This document shows positions 26,301 through 36,767 of a stretch of 64,000 bases of DNA, in pieces. Each line of letters opens with the position of its first letter. The stretch's first letter is position 1. Source of the DNA: Septoria linicola (Eukaryota; Ascomycota; Dothideomycetes; Mycosphaerellales; Mycosphaerellaceae). Position numbers and translations under genes: made by a program. The notes under the pieces are model-generated. The model saw nothing but the letters and a program-made list of their open reading frames with translations. It made no database searches and was not told the DNA's origin. Location of the stretch: the NCBI GenBank assembly GCA_024114885.1, contig CP099418.1, forward strand, positions 4,216,001-4,280,000, written 5' to 3'.

Positions 26301-26989
26301 TTTGTAAGGCAGCTCTACCTTATATAAGAGATATACAAAAGATAACTCTAAGCCTTAGAGCTAAACTAAGAGGAGTCTAAAAGAAAGATTTTAGTTACTT
26401 AACTTCTCCTTAGTTAGACTTTATAAAGTCCTAAATACCCTTACTAATATTAGACCTATTACTAACTATAATATTACTATATAGCACCTAGCTAAACTAG
26501 ACACTCCCTAAGGCTAAGTACTAGTTGATATTAAAGACCTCCTCTATAGCAGCTATTATCTCCTCTACTAGTATATAGTTACTCTACTCCCTAGCTTAAT
26601 ATAAGATCCTTATAGCTAAGAATAGTATACCCTAAAGACTATTAGGGAACTAAGAAGCTGTATAGAATATAACTAAGTAAGGGACTAGGCTATAAGGAAT
26701 CTAGGGAGCTGTTAGAATTAGCTATAAGAAAGGACAGGGGCAACTTACTAGATAGTCTATGTCCTAAACAATCTACTCCTGTATAAGAGAGAAGGAAGAT
26801 CTTATAGAAGGTATTTCTTTTACCTTTTTGTAGGAGATAGTAGTATAGAAAGTTTGTTAGATTAATAGTTAGTACTGTCTAGTTATTAGTCTAAAAAGTA
26901 AGTACTTAATAACTAATTAAGATTAGGACTAGCATTTGAGTACTATAGATGATCTATTAAAAGATCTAACTATATAGCATAAGTAGGAG

Positions 26990-27267
26990 TGTTAAGAATA
27001 TATCCTAGATAGTTAGTCTAGATATAGACTTCTAAGCATAGTTCTAGATGCCTAAGGTATCTACCTAAGGCTTAGTAAGAGGTATATCTTGCTTCTCTCT
27101 CTTCTCTTCTTAGATAACTAACTTAATCAACTTTGTATTTGGTTCCTAGCATATTACTACTACACTATATATATAAGTCAGTTCAAGATTAATCCCCTAT
27201 TCTTCTTTACTACGCTATACCCTCCTTGACATTATATAGTATCTATAAACGCCCTCTACTTTTAACA
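26990..27267 (+). repeat. 3' LTR of Copia E (278 bp)
   Basis: It begins tgttaagaatatatcc and ends acttttaaca, preserving the TG..CA termini. A short purine-rich stretch, aagtaggag, lies directly before it, where a polypurine tract is expected. Confidence 0.94.
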
Positions 27268-27647
27268 TTTAGTAGTATTATACTTACGTTAGTAGTATAG
27301 TAATCGTATAGAGATACTAGCTTTACTAAGAATATAGAAAATATTATATACGTAGAGAGGAAGTCTAAGAGAGAGTTAGAAGAGTTTTTAAGAACACGCT
27401 CGAGCTATAAATTATAGTCGCTATAGTAAGGAATATATTACTACGTAAATATAATACGTATAGTAACCTTTTACTTCGTAGCGTAGATTTACGTAATACG
27501 CTAAAGGTTCGTAGGTATAACGCGCTAGAGACGCGATAGGCGTGGAATATATAAAGTATATTATAAAGACTAAATAGGAAGCCTAGAATATAACCTATAA
27601 AGCAAGGGTTGTCGCTAAGAGTAGCTCTCTTAGGGAGAGGAGATAGT
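27268..27647 (+). mobile_element. Right remainder of Gypsy C internal region after Copia E
   Basis: It begins with the second TSD copy tttag and aligns with Gypsy A from about 2912 to 3284. It contains the N-terminal part of the antisense frame on the minus strand. Confidence 0.88.
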
Positions 27648-27819
27648 TATAAGAGCTAGGTAAGGTCGAAGGCTAAGACCCGCCTTAGGCTCGTAGGCTT
27701 AGCGTATAGTATAATTATAGTACGCGTATATATCCGAAAGGAGGTAAGAATTAGTCTTACGATATCCTAATAGTCTTATTAAGAGAGCGCTCTATATATT
27801 ACTATATACCTCTTTTATA
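27648..27819 (+). repeat. 3' LTR of Gypsy C (172 bp)
   Basis: It starts tataagagc and ends tcttttata. The TSD gtata follows (27820-27824). Confidence 0.93.
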
Positions 27820-30688
27820 GTATACTACTTAATAGCTTTTATATCTAGCTTCTAGAACTTCTATACCTTTACTATATTATTATAGTATCTAATAAATATA
27901 GTATCCTTTCCTCTATTTATTAGTTTATTACTCCTTACCTACTAAGGCTATACTCTTATATCTATATATACTATAGCTCTATATCCTTATATTTTAAAGT
28001 AGGAGACTATTAGTTTAATCCTATTAAAAGCTTTATTAGGTAAGAGCTTAAATCCTTTAATATTAGATCTATTTAGGAGCTTGTTCTTTATATATATCTA
28101 TACTTTAAAAGCTTCTAGCTAAAACTTAATAGGTATCTTATTCTTTTTAAGTATTACTCTAATAGAGGCCTCTAATATTTAGATAGACCTCTTAACTACT
28201 CTATTCTAGAGTAAATTATAGGCTTTAGTTAGCTTAAAGGTAATTCTAAAGTCCTTCTCCTACTATTTAATTAAAGTAGTAATTTCTCTAGTATTATTAG
28301 CCCTTATAGACTTAAAGAGTACTACTAACTACCTTTCTACCTTAATCCTCTAGTTCTAAAGAGTAGTTAGTATATCTAATCTAGCTTTAAGTAGAAATGC
28401 CTATTTCTTTCTTAAAAAGTTATTAATAATCTTAAGCTACTATATAAAACCTTTTACTAATAATAGTAATAGCCTATAGATATCTACTAATATAAGAGCT
28501 AGTCTTTTAGGTCTTCTTTTAATAGACTTACCTAGGTATTTCTTTATTTTATCTATTATATAGATCTTATACTTATACTCTTCCTAGCTAGGAATTAGAA
28601 TTCTTTCTTTTAGGTTAGTAACTTTATAAAGGTTTAAGAGTAACTTCCTTCTAAAGTATATAAATCTTCTATACTATAGCTTCTACTATTTTAGATTCTT
28701 CTCTAATAGAGTAGTATAGGTATTATTAACCGCTATAGGATTATATAGTAAGTAATATAACTTTTCCTATAAAAGAGGTAATATCTTACTAATAAATAGA
28801 ACACTTCTAACTAGCTTAGTCTTTATAACTATTTAGCTATCTAGAGAGGTAAGAGTAAAATTAGGCTTTTAGACTCTAAATTATTTACTAAACTAATCCT
28901 ATAATATAAGATTTACTCTAAGATTAGGAACAAATAATACTTTATTAAATAGAACTTCTCCTTCTAAGATTCCTTTTATCTAAGCTAGTCTAGAGTAGGT
29001 TATATAGAGGTATCCTCCTCCTATTTTAATTTATACTTTCTTCCTTAGTAGCTTTACTAATCTAAAGAAGGATAGTTAGTTAGTTATATAGGATAAGGTA
29101 TAGGAATCTAAGAGCTATTCTTAGAGTAATAACTTACTTTTAGCCTTAATTATAGAATAGGCTAACTTATCTTAATTATTATCTTCTAATAAAGAATTAT
29201 TATTACTTCTAGAACTAGAATAAGTTCTAGAATTAGAACTAAAACTAGACTCCTAGGCTAAAAATCCTTTCTTTAGAAGCTTTTTAGACTTTTCTATCCT
29301 CTAAAGCTACTTACTTATTCTCTAGATAGCCTTCTTTAGCTTATTATAGAATAATAACTTATAGATAGCTTTCTTAATATACCTAGTATTCCTTAGTAAA
29401 AGAGATCTTCTAACCCTCTCTCTAAAAAATAATCTCTAAGAGTCCTTCTAGTTCTTAGTACTATTTCTTTACTAGGATAGTTTCTTAGTAGTAGAGAGGT
29501 TAGGATAATCTTTTAACTAGTACTTCTCTTTCTTATAGAGCTAGTATATTAGTAGAGACTTTCCTTAGTAGAGCTACCTAGGATAGAATATAGCTATACT
29601 TATATCTATCTTATCTAGGTTATCTCTTACCTCTTAGAACTTAAGTAGAAGGAGAATAGTATCTATATCTAAGGATAGTTAGGTTATAATAGTATCCTTA
29701 GCTACTTAGTATAATATAGATAGAGACTATAAGAGATGTTTTAGCCTTTTCTCTTAGCTCTAGTAGTAAGTTTCCTAAGGATTAATCTTAGTAATCCTCT
29801 TACCTAGGACTCTAAGGTATCTCTATACTTCTCTAATTATCTTATTAAATAATATCCTATATATAATAAACTACTTAATTAGACCTATAGTATAGGACTT
29901 TAGGACTCTATTATACTTATTCTAGAGAATTACCTATATCTTAGCTACTAATATAGTAATATACTATATCTCTAGCTCTATCTTATTATCTTTACTAATA
30001 CTATATCTAATACTAAACCTATATACTATATTATCTTTTAAGAAGTATTAATTCTAAGTAATATATATCTAGAGACTAGTATCCTACTAAACTATATATA
30101 GGTTCCTTCTAATAATTAGTTAGCTAATTACCTAGAACTAGTCCTTTCCTTCTAGCTTATCTATCTATAGATTAAACTATTTCTTCTAGTTAGTTCTATC
30201 TAGGATTAGAATCCTTTAGCTCTTTTTATCCTCTTAGTCTATTATAGAAATAGGTAAATAGAATAAATAATTAGTAGAATACTTTAGACTAGCTAGAGAT
30301 TCTAGAGAAGAGTAATTTCTTATAGTAGAGAGACTAGCTCTAAAGGATAGGGTTTCCTCGTATTTAGGAAATTACTAAGACTTAGATCTTTCTCTCTTAG
30401 TAGAGTTTCTATTACTAGGTAGTAGGAAGGCTAGGTAGCTTCTTCTAACTCTAGTAATACTAGGTATAGTAGTAGAGAACTAGATAGGTATTAATAAAGT
30501 AGGAATATACTACTATCTTATAGAGATCTTTACTAACTTATATACTACTAGGTATAAACTAGCTTCGTTAGTAATATAGTTAGAGAAACTTCTAGGCCCT
30601 AAATATTTTCTATAAACTATAAAGGATATAAGTAACCTATACTAATATAGGTTACTTTTATTTAGTATATAAACCTAGGCTTATAACC
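27820..30688 (-). mobile_element. 5' internal piece of Copia D (gag and integrase side)
   Basis: This is the reverse complement of Copia E from about 21,250 to 24,110, starting at the Gypsy C insertion point. CpA/TpG is nearly gone although the same region of Copia E retains many. That contrast shows how much more RIP Copia D went through. Confidence 0.88.
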
Positions 30689-30965
30689 TATTAAAAGTAG
30701 AGGGCGTATTATATACTATATAATATTAAGGAGAGTATAGCGTAGTAAAGAAGAATAGGGGATTAATCTTAAACTAACTTATATATATAGTATAGTAGTA
30801 ATATACTAGGAACTAAATATAAAGTTAATTAAGTTAGTTATCTAAGAAGAGAAGAAAGAGAAGTAAGATAAACCTCTTACTAAGCCTTAGGTAGATACCT
30901 TAGGTATCTAGAACTATACTTAGATATCTATATCTAGACTAACTATCTAGGATATATTCTTAATA
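30689..30965 (-). repeat. Right LTR (5' LTR) of Copia D
   Basis: It starts tattaaaagtagagg, ends attcttaata, and pairs with 4934-5210. It is followed by tttgt (30966-30970), the less mutated copy of the target duplication. Confidence 0.9.
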
Positions 30966-30970
30966 TTTGT

Positions 30971-33520
30971 AACTAATCTACCTCTACTAAATAGTATAGA
31001 TTAGTATAGTAAATTTAGTTATATACTCTACTCTACGAGTTAGCGTATAAGGCTTAGCGAGTATATACTTTCGATATTATATTATCTTTTCTTACCTTTC
31101 TCTTTTCTATAACGTTATCCTATATATACTATATCTTTTACTATAATTATAGCCGATATTAAGGTACTACTCTAGGATCTATACTATCTATAGATAGGTA
31201 AATAATATAGTACTAGTATATTTAAAGGCTACGCTTTCTATAGTATCTACTATATAAGGAACCCTAATCCGCTAACTAAGTAGTTTATCTACGAGACTAT
31301 AGCTATACTAATAGTATCTACGAGTCGCTCTACGAGTATCGTTTCTATAGCTCCTATAGCTCCTACCTATTAGTCGTTTAGTTTAATTCTATAGTATACT
31401 AACGCTATATATAATATTACAAACTAGAGGTATAGACTAAGGCCTACTCCTAATACTAGATCGATACCTCTATTATAACGACTATTATCTATACCTCTAC
31501 TACGGCTAGAAGCTATTAAATAACGTACTCTAATACTAGTTATTACTTTTAACTATACTTATAAAGTATAGACGTAATATATTATATTCTAATAAACTAG
31601 GACGAAGAATATATAGAAGTATAGTAAGCTATAATACTACTAGAGTATTAGTAACGTCTTTATAAATACTATATTCGATATATAGTATAGCGATTAGTTA
31701 GATAACTTCGTCTTCTATCGTTTCGGTATAGATAATCTACTTTATTATCTAATCTAGGAACTAGACGATTATAAAGAATATATATTCTTTATATAGTTTA
31801 ATAAATTATAGATTCTATAAAGGATCTCTAATACTACTATTAAGAGGCCTAAGGAATAAGGTATTAGAATAGTTATAGAGGTATTTAAGTAGCTAAAGGC
31901 GAAGGTAGTAGATACTTAAATATACCTTATTAAGCTTCTTATCTATAAAGAGACGCTAATACTATAACTAAAGCTACTAAAGTAGGTAAAGAATAAGTAA
32001 AAGAATCGAGAGAGTACTATTACGAGTAAAGTAGTAAGTACTTTATTAGCTATCTTTAAGAGTATTAAATAGGATAATAAGCCTACTATTAAGTAAGAAA
32101 AGCCTACGTAGTAGGTATACGTATCTAACTATTATACTATATCTAAAATAATAGATTTATTATACGACGAGTCCTCTATAAGTATAGCTAAATATAGAGA
32201 GTCTAATTTATAGTAGACCTCGTAGGCTCTTAAGTAGATTAAATAATAGGATACTATTTATACGTCTACTAAGCTTACTAAGCCTACCGAGCCTATATAA
32301 TAGTAATAATATAATAAATAGACTACTATAGAGCTAGCGTAACTAACGCTATCTAAATAGCTAGTCTAATAAGTAGTAAAGCTATTACTAAAGCGATAGA
32401 AGAAGCTATAAGTAAAGTATACTAGTAGAGTAACGAGGAGTAGCGGTAAATAGTACTCGCTATAGACTCGTAGAGTAAATACTAGTTAAATTATAGTCTA
32501 AAGAAGATAAGATTAGAGGAATTAGTATACTAGAATAGGATAAGAGTAGATATTAGTTTTTATACTCGTAGTAACTCGTAGTTCGATTACTTATAAACTC
32601 GCTATACTAACTAGACTATAATAGGCTTAGGAATATCCTTCTTTAGCTATATAGCCTTCTATAGACTCTATACGTCGCGAGCCTTACTATTAGCCTCTAC
32701 TTTAAACTAGTTAATCTAGCTATTTATCGTTCTTATAGTACTATCTATCCTATTAAGCCTATCCTCTAATACCTTTATATAGATACGGAGCTCCTCTAAC
32801 TCGCTAGACTCGCTACTAGACTCGCTACTAGACTTACTATTCTTATTATTACTAACTACTTTACTAGCCTAATAACTAGACTTAGCTATATATATATAGT
32901 ACGTATAAGGTAGCTCTCTTACCGCCGTCTTATACTCCTCTTTAAGACTTAGACGCTTATACTATAAGTATAGTATAATAGTAGTAACGCCTTTAGCTAT
33001 CTCTATAATATAGCTAGCCTTATTAAACTTATATAGACTATTCTTTATAACCTTTCTTTTTATACTATCTCTACTTTCTACTTTATTTAGCTACTTCTAC
33101 TATATCGCTAGCGCGTAAAACTAATAGTTAGAGGCGTCTAGTATAATAAAGTAGTATAAGTAGTCGAAAGAGTTTAAGGAATTCTATAGCCTATTTTATA
33201 CTACGAGTTAGTAGCGAGTATATAGAGAGTACGAAAATTGCCTACCTAGCGTTCTTATTTTTATTAATATCTATCTCCTTAATTAGTACGTAACTTACTT
33301 ATATAGTTATAGCCTACGTAGAGCCTATACTAGTAGTATTAAATATACTATTAAGTATTAGCTAAGCTAAAAGCGTCGTAGAATACGTATAACAACTTAC
33401 TTAAGGCGATTAATATTACGAGTACTATATAAGGCCTCGTTGTCGCCTATAATTATAGTAGTACTAGTATACGTTAGTTATAGTAATAGTAGTAGTAAGC
33501 TAGATATTAGTATTAAGTGA
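30971..33520. other. RIP-degraded stretch of unknown family, right flank of Copia D
   Basis: This would be continuous with 3462-4928 before Copia D inserted. On the plus strand, about 31,170-31,870 reads as a broken frame with most stops at TAG/TAA. On the minus strand, about 32,640-33,110 reads as another broken frame with a coiled-coil-like part. I found no LTR, terminal repeat or known domain. RIP indicates that the sequence was once repeated, or lay beside repeats while RIP was active. Confidence 0.5.
32640..33110 (-). pseudogene. Fossil reading frame with a coiled-coil segment, family unknown
   Basis: One minus-strand frame stays open over long runs. It reads a basic stretch, then a serine-rich linker (SKSSSESSSESSE), then a heptad-like segment (LEELRIYIKVLEDRLNRID). 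Only RIP-type stops interrupt it. The layout resembles a gag-like or other structural transposon protein, but this is a guess. Confidence 0.4.
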
Positions 33521-33522
33521 GT

Positions 33523-33548
33523 CCTATTGTTATTAGCGCGACAATAGG
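33523..33548. other. Short inverted repeat at the edge of the RIP block
   Basis: cctattgt (33523-33530) and acaatagg (33541-33548) are perfect inverted copies separated by 10 bases. They sit where CpA/TpG depletion stops. They could form a hairpin or be the end of an eroded element. An 8-bp match alone is weak evidence. Confidence 0.35.
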
Positions 33549-33759
33549 AATGACATAGACGCATGCAGAATCACTGTAAGGACAATAGTAAGGTTTAATA
33601 ATGAGAAGTCGTTATGTCTCGGTGGGACGTATGGAGCTCGGTCACAAATCCGGTTGTTGCGGATGGTCCCGCAGTTTGAGCTTTGCGAACAAGCGACATC
33701 GACATCACGAACAGCCAGCACGCAGCAGCAGCACCACCACCACTCCACAGCACTTCACA

Positions 33760-34658
33760 ATGGCGTCGCGCTTGGCTAAAGGCGCTCTGGGTAAGAAGCT
33801 CCTTATCGCAATGCTGCCATTGACCGCGACTGACTCTCCGCAGGCGCCATCCGCGCCCGACCAACCCTCCCTGTCCGCACCGCATTCCCGGCTGTCACCA
33901 CCGCCTTCTCGACCTCTTCCGCACGATCAAACGCTGCTCCACCGGCCAAGGACCCAAAGAGCACCGCCAGTGCGATCGTCGACTCGCTCCCAGGGAACAA
34001 CCTCGCTTCAAAGACTGCCATTCTGTCCGCTGGAGCTGCGCTGTCCGTGGCTGCCATCAGCAATGAGCTCTACGTTGTGAACGAGGAGTCCATTGTGGCT
34101 CTCTCGCTCCTGACCATCTACTGGGCAGTCTACACATACGCCGGTCCAATGTACGGCGAGTGGGCCCAGGGCCAGCATGACAAGATCAAGGGCATTTTGA
34201 ACGCAGCGCGTGCGGATCACACCAACGCTGTCAAGGCCCGTATCAGCAACGTCCAGGACCTCAGCAGTGTCATCGAGGTCACCAAGGACCTGTTCGCTGT
34301 CTCCAAGGCAAGCATTTGACGAATTGTTGGGAACTTGACAACCTTCTAACATTGAATAACAGGAGACCGCCCAGCTTGAGGCCCAGGCCTACGAGCTCGA
34401 GCAGAAGACTGCCATTGCCGCAGAGGCAAAGACTGTTCTCGACTCGTGGGTGCGCTACGAGGGTCAGGTCAAGGCCAGGCAACAGAAGGAGCTTGCCGAC
34501 TCTGTTATTGCCAAGATTGAGAAGTCGCTGCAGGACCCCAAGGTGCTCGACCAGATTCTCAAGCAGAGCGTCACCGATGTTGAGCGTATGTGTGCTGCCG
34601 TCTTTCCAATTAATGACCGTGCTAACAAATTACAGGTATTCTCTCGCAGAAGCAATAG
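33760..34658 (+). CDS. ATP4: Mitochondrial F1Fo ATP synthase subunit b (subunit 4)
   Basis: The product is the peripheral-stalk subunit b of mitochondrial ATP synthase, which holds F1 against Fo in the inner membrane. There are four exons: 33760-33790, 33844-34307, 34363-34585 and 34636-34658, giving 246 residues. The N-terminus is Arg/Ala/Ser-rich without acidic residues, typical of a mitochondrial presequence. A hydrophobic segment (about residues 85-130, with SIVALSLLTIYWAVYTYAG) precedes a long charged helix ending RILSQKQ, as in fungal Atp4. Intron 2 (34308-34362) begins with GC, not GT. Intron 3 splits the codon for the Arg in VERIL. The RIP block ends about 240 bp upstream. Confidence 0.95.
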
Positions 34659-35084
34659 ACGTCGTATATGAGTAAACAGTTGGGACCAGCCCGGTGAGCA
34701 AGCCAAGAATGGCTGCTGGTACACGACCTGTACATATATAGATATCTCGGAAGAGTCGATGAATCGAGGAGTTCCCTTTGTCGTTCAAAAGTGGTTGGCT
34801 ATTAACCAGACTCGCAATGTGAGGGCTTCCAGTCTGGAGACGTGGTTGATCGTGCCACTAGGAGCCATTGTCTCCTAAGCTTCAATCCCACGTTTACTGC
34901 CATATACCGTGATCGTCTTCTGGAGCATAGATTTTAGTGCAATGGAGGCGTTCGGAGCGCGCCGCTTTTTTGCCTACGGCGAGACTGGAAGCTGACCCAC
35001 CTTGACTGGATGTCACATCTTTCTGCTTATCTCACCTGGCTTGAAGCAATACCTCCAAAGTCCTCAGAAGCAGCAAACTACAAG
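34659..35084. other. Intergenic, ATP4 to oxygenase gene
   Basis: These 426 bases hold the ATP4 3' UTR and the promoter and leader of the next gene. An in-frame ATG at 35010 could extend the next protein by 25 residues. Nothing else was seen. Confidence 0.6.
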
Positions 35085-36463
35085 ATGGCAGCAGCCGTTG
35101 CGACCCCCAACGAAACACAAAACGAAGCTCGTCGAGCAGCGCAAGCATATCTGAACCAGCGTCTGGCAGCTGGAGCCAACAGCAAGTCCAGTCAGCCATT
35201 CACAGTACCAGAAATTGATATTGCCGCATCATTCTCCTCGAACATTGAAGATCGTAAAGCGGTCGCCTTGCAAATCCGACATGCCTGCATGAACAGTGGC
35301 TTCTTCCACATCGTCGGCCATGGCGTTGACGAGAGTAAACGCCAAAAAATCATCAATGCTGCCAAGCGCTTCACGAAGGATCTCCCGAGGGAGAAGAAGG
35401 AAGCATTGCACGTCAAGAACTCACTGTATTTCCGAGGCTGGGAGCCGGCCGACTTCACCTATGTCAATCCGGACGACTGGAACGGTGCCCAGGCGCCAGA
35501 GACGAAAGAGGGATTCAACTGGGGCTATGAAGCTGGACTAGATCCAACAGGTGGTGATGGGCAGTATCGCGAGCTCGACGGGAAAGATGTCAATGCAAAT
35601 GTCTGGCCGTCGGAAGACGATTTGCCGGGCTTTTATGCCGATGTCAAGGAGTACTACAGCTCCATCCTCCAACTGGCAAGACATTTGTTCCGACTGTTTG
35701 CTCTCGCTCTCGAGCTTGACGAGGGATACTTTGATGAGATGATGACCCATCCTGGCGGCATAGCGCGGCTACTGTACTACCCACCGTCTAAGGACCCTAA
35801 GCCGTTTGATCCAACGCAGAAAGACAAGGAAATCGGCCTAGGTGCCCACAGCGACTATGAGTGCTTTACGATCCTCTTGACATCGACGGCAAGTGGCCTG
35901 GAGATATTGTCACCAGACAACCAATGGATGTCTGCGCCTGCGGTTGAAGGTAGCTTTATCATTAGTGAGTCGGCATCTCGTACTGATGAAGCGCCAACAT
36001 GACACTGACTCGCTGGTAGATGTCGCGGACTTCCTGATGAGATGGAGCAATGGGTGAGTGAAAGAACAGGGTGGTTTTATCGAACGCAAGTACTAATCTT
36101 GCGTCAGAGTGTTCAAGTCCACTGTCCATCGAGTCGTCAATCGCACAACCGCCGAGCGGTACAGCGTGCCCTTTTTCTTCTCGATCAATTATGGTAGGTG
36201 GAAGCGCCAGCCAAAAGCCATCCCTTGAGTATCTCCGCCTGTTGCCCTGATGCTATGGCACTTTGTGCTTAGATCGAAGTAGCAATAGTGCGGAGATGCG
36301 CGAGACACCGCTGAGACACCGCTGACGACTGACTACTACTCTAGATCAAATGGTGGAAACGTTGCCCTCCTGTATCACTCCCGACAATCCTTCGAAGTAC
36401 AAGCCGATCCGAGCTGGCGAATACGTTCTAGAGAGACTGAGAGCCACCGCCAAGGAAGAGTGA
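35085..36463 (+). CDS. 2-oxoglutarate/Fe(II)-dependent oxygenase, isopenicillin N synthase-like
   Basis: This is a soluble non-haem iron oxygenase whose substrate cannot be told from sequence. Exons are 35085-35964, 36020-36053, 36108-36193 and 36345-36463. The N-terminal DIOX_N-type region contains PEIDIAASF and CMNSGFFHIVGHGV. The iron site is H-x-D in GAHSDYECFTILL plus a distal His in KSTVHRVVNR. The 2-oxoglutarate-binding R-x-S is in ERYSVPFFFS. The ATG at 35085 suits homologues better than the upstream in-frame ATG at 35010, but either is possible. The 151-bp intron 3 is long for this window. It converges with the exonuclease gene on the other strand. Confidence 0.88.
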
Positions 36464-36767
36464 GACGATAGCCTCACACGTCCTGATCACCACGGGTTGT
36501 GGACTGTGGCATGTAAGTGCCTCAGTAGCCAGATGACCTTGCGCGGATCAATCGAGCCCTCACCTCAGCCGCGTAGTGATGCGGCAGGTTGCTTTTTTGG
36601 CTGATCTCTCTGTACTGGTTGCTGGCGCTAGCGAATGGCTCGGCTGTTGCGCTTCAGCTCTGAGGTCGAATCCAGCATTCCGTTCTTATCTTGGACCTCT
36701 GCATCGCAAGATCTGGGTATCTATTCGGGAGTTTAGATCTGGTCACTTCGCTTCTTTGAACGTGCGA
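36464..36767. other. Convergent intergenic
   Basis: These 304 bases lie between the 3' ends of the oxygenase and exonuclease genes. Several overlapping open frames occur on both strands, but none shows domain character. Confidence 0.55.

Larger units (their letters stand above)
20969..27267 (+). mobile_element. Copia E: youngest insertion, 6299-bp Copia-like element, partly RIP-mutated
   Basis: Both LTRs are 278 bp (20969-21246 and 26990-27267). They start with TG and end with CA (TA in the left copy), flanked by a perfect TSD tttag (20964-20968 and 27268-27272). Many CpA and TpG sites survive, unlike in the surrounding Gypsy C, so it arrived late and met fewer rounds of RIP. The order is gag with a zinc-knuckle fossil (22389-22430), integrase, then RT (Y-V-N-N at 25311-25322) and RNase H. 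Integrase before RT is Copia-type. Stops break every frame, so it cannot encode its proteins. Confidence 0.94.
14822..27819 (+). mobile_element. Gypsy C: chromodomain Gypsy element interrupted by Copia E
   Basis: The 172-bp LTRs at 14822-14993 and 27648-27819 are flanked by a perfect TSD gtata (14817-14821 and 27820-27824). Subtracting Copia E and one TSD copy leaves about 6.7 kb, the same length as Gypsy B. The order is 5' LTR, gag, protease, RT, RNase H, integrase, chromodomain, three 16-bp repeats, antisense frame, 3' LTR. Copia E (in reverse complement near 24,110) shows the empty target attagtatactactt. All frames are destroyed by RIP. Confidence 0.93.
4934..30965 (-). mobile_element. 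Copia D: 6.3-kb Copia-like LTR retrotransposon split by two Gypsy insertions
   Basis: Copia D lies in reverse orientation as three pieces: 4934-5508, 12236-14821 and 27820-30965. Removing the Gypsy B and Gypsy C insertions leaves about 6.3 kb, almost exactly the length of the intact relative Copia E (6299 bp). Its LTRs are 4934-5210 and 30689-30965 (277 bp each). The flanking bases are tttat on the left and tttgt on the right: a 5-bp TSD that differs by one G-to-A change of the RIP type. RIP is almost complete and nothing can be translated. It is the oldest element of the stack, because everything else sits inside it. Confidence 0.9.

Noticed and set aside
1..33520. AT-rich block as a centromere or telomere
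   Set aside because: No telomeric repeat is present, and every large part is explained by transposons. A centromeric position cannot be judged from this window.
33601..34080. A 159-codon plus-strand frame overlapping the ATP4 start
   Set aside because: It runs through ATP4 exon 1 and intron 1 in a different frame after the splice. The spliced ATP4 frame explains the region with a mitochondrial presequence and conserved body.
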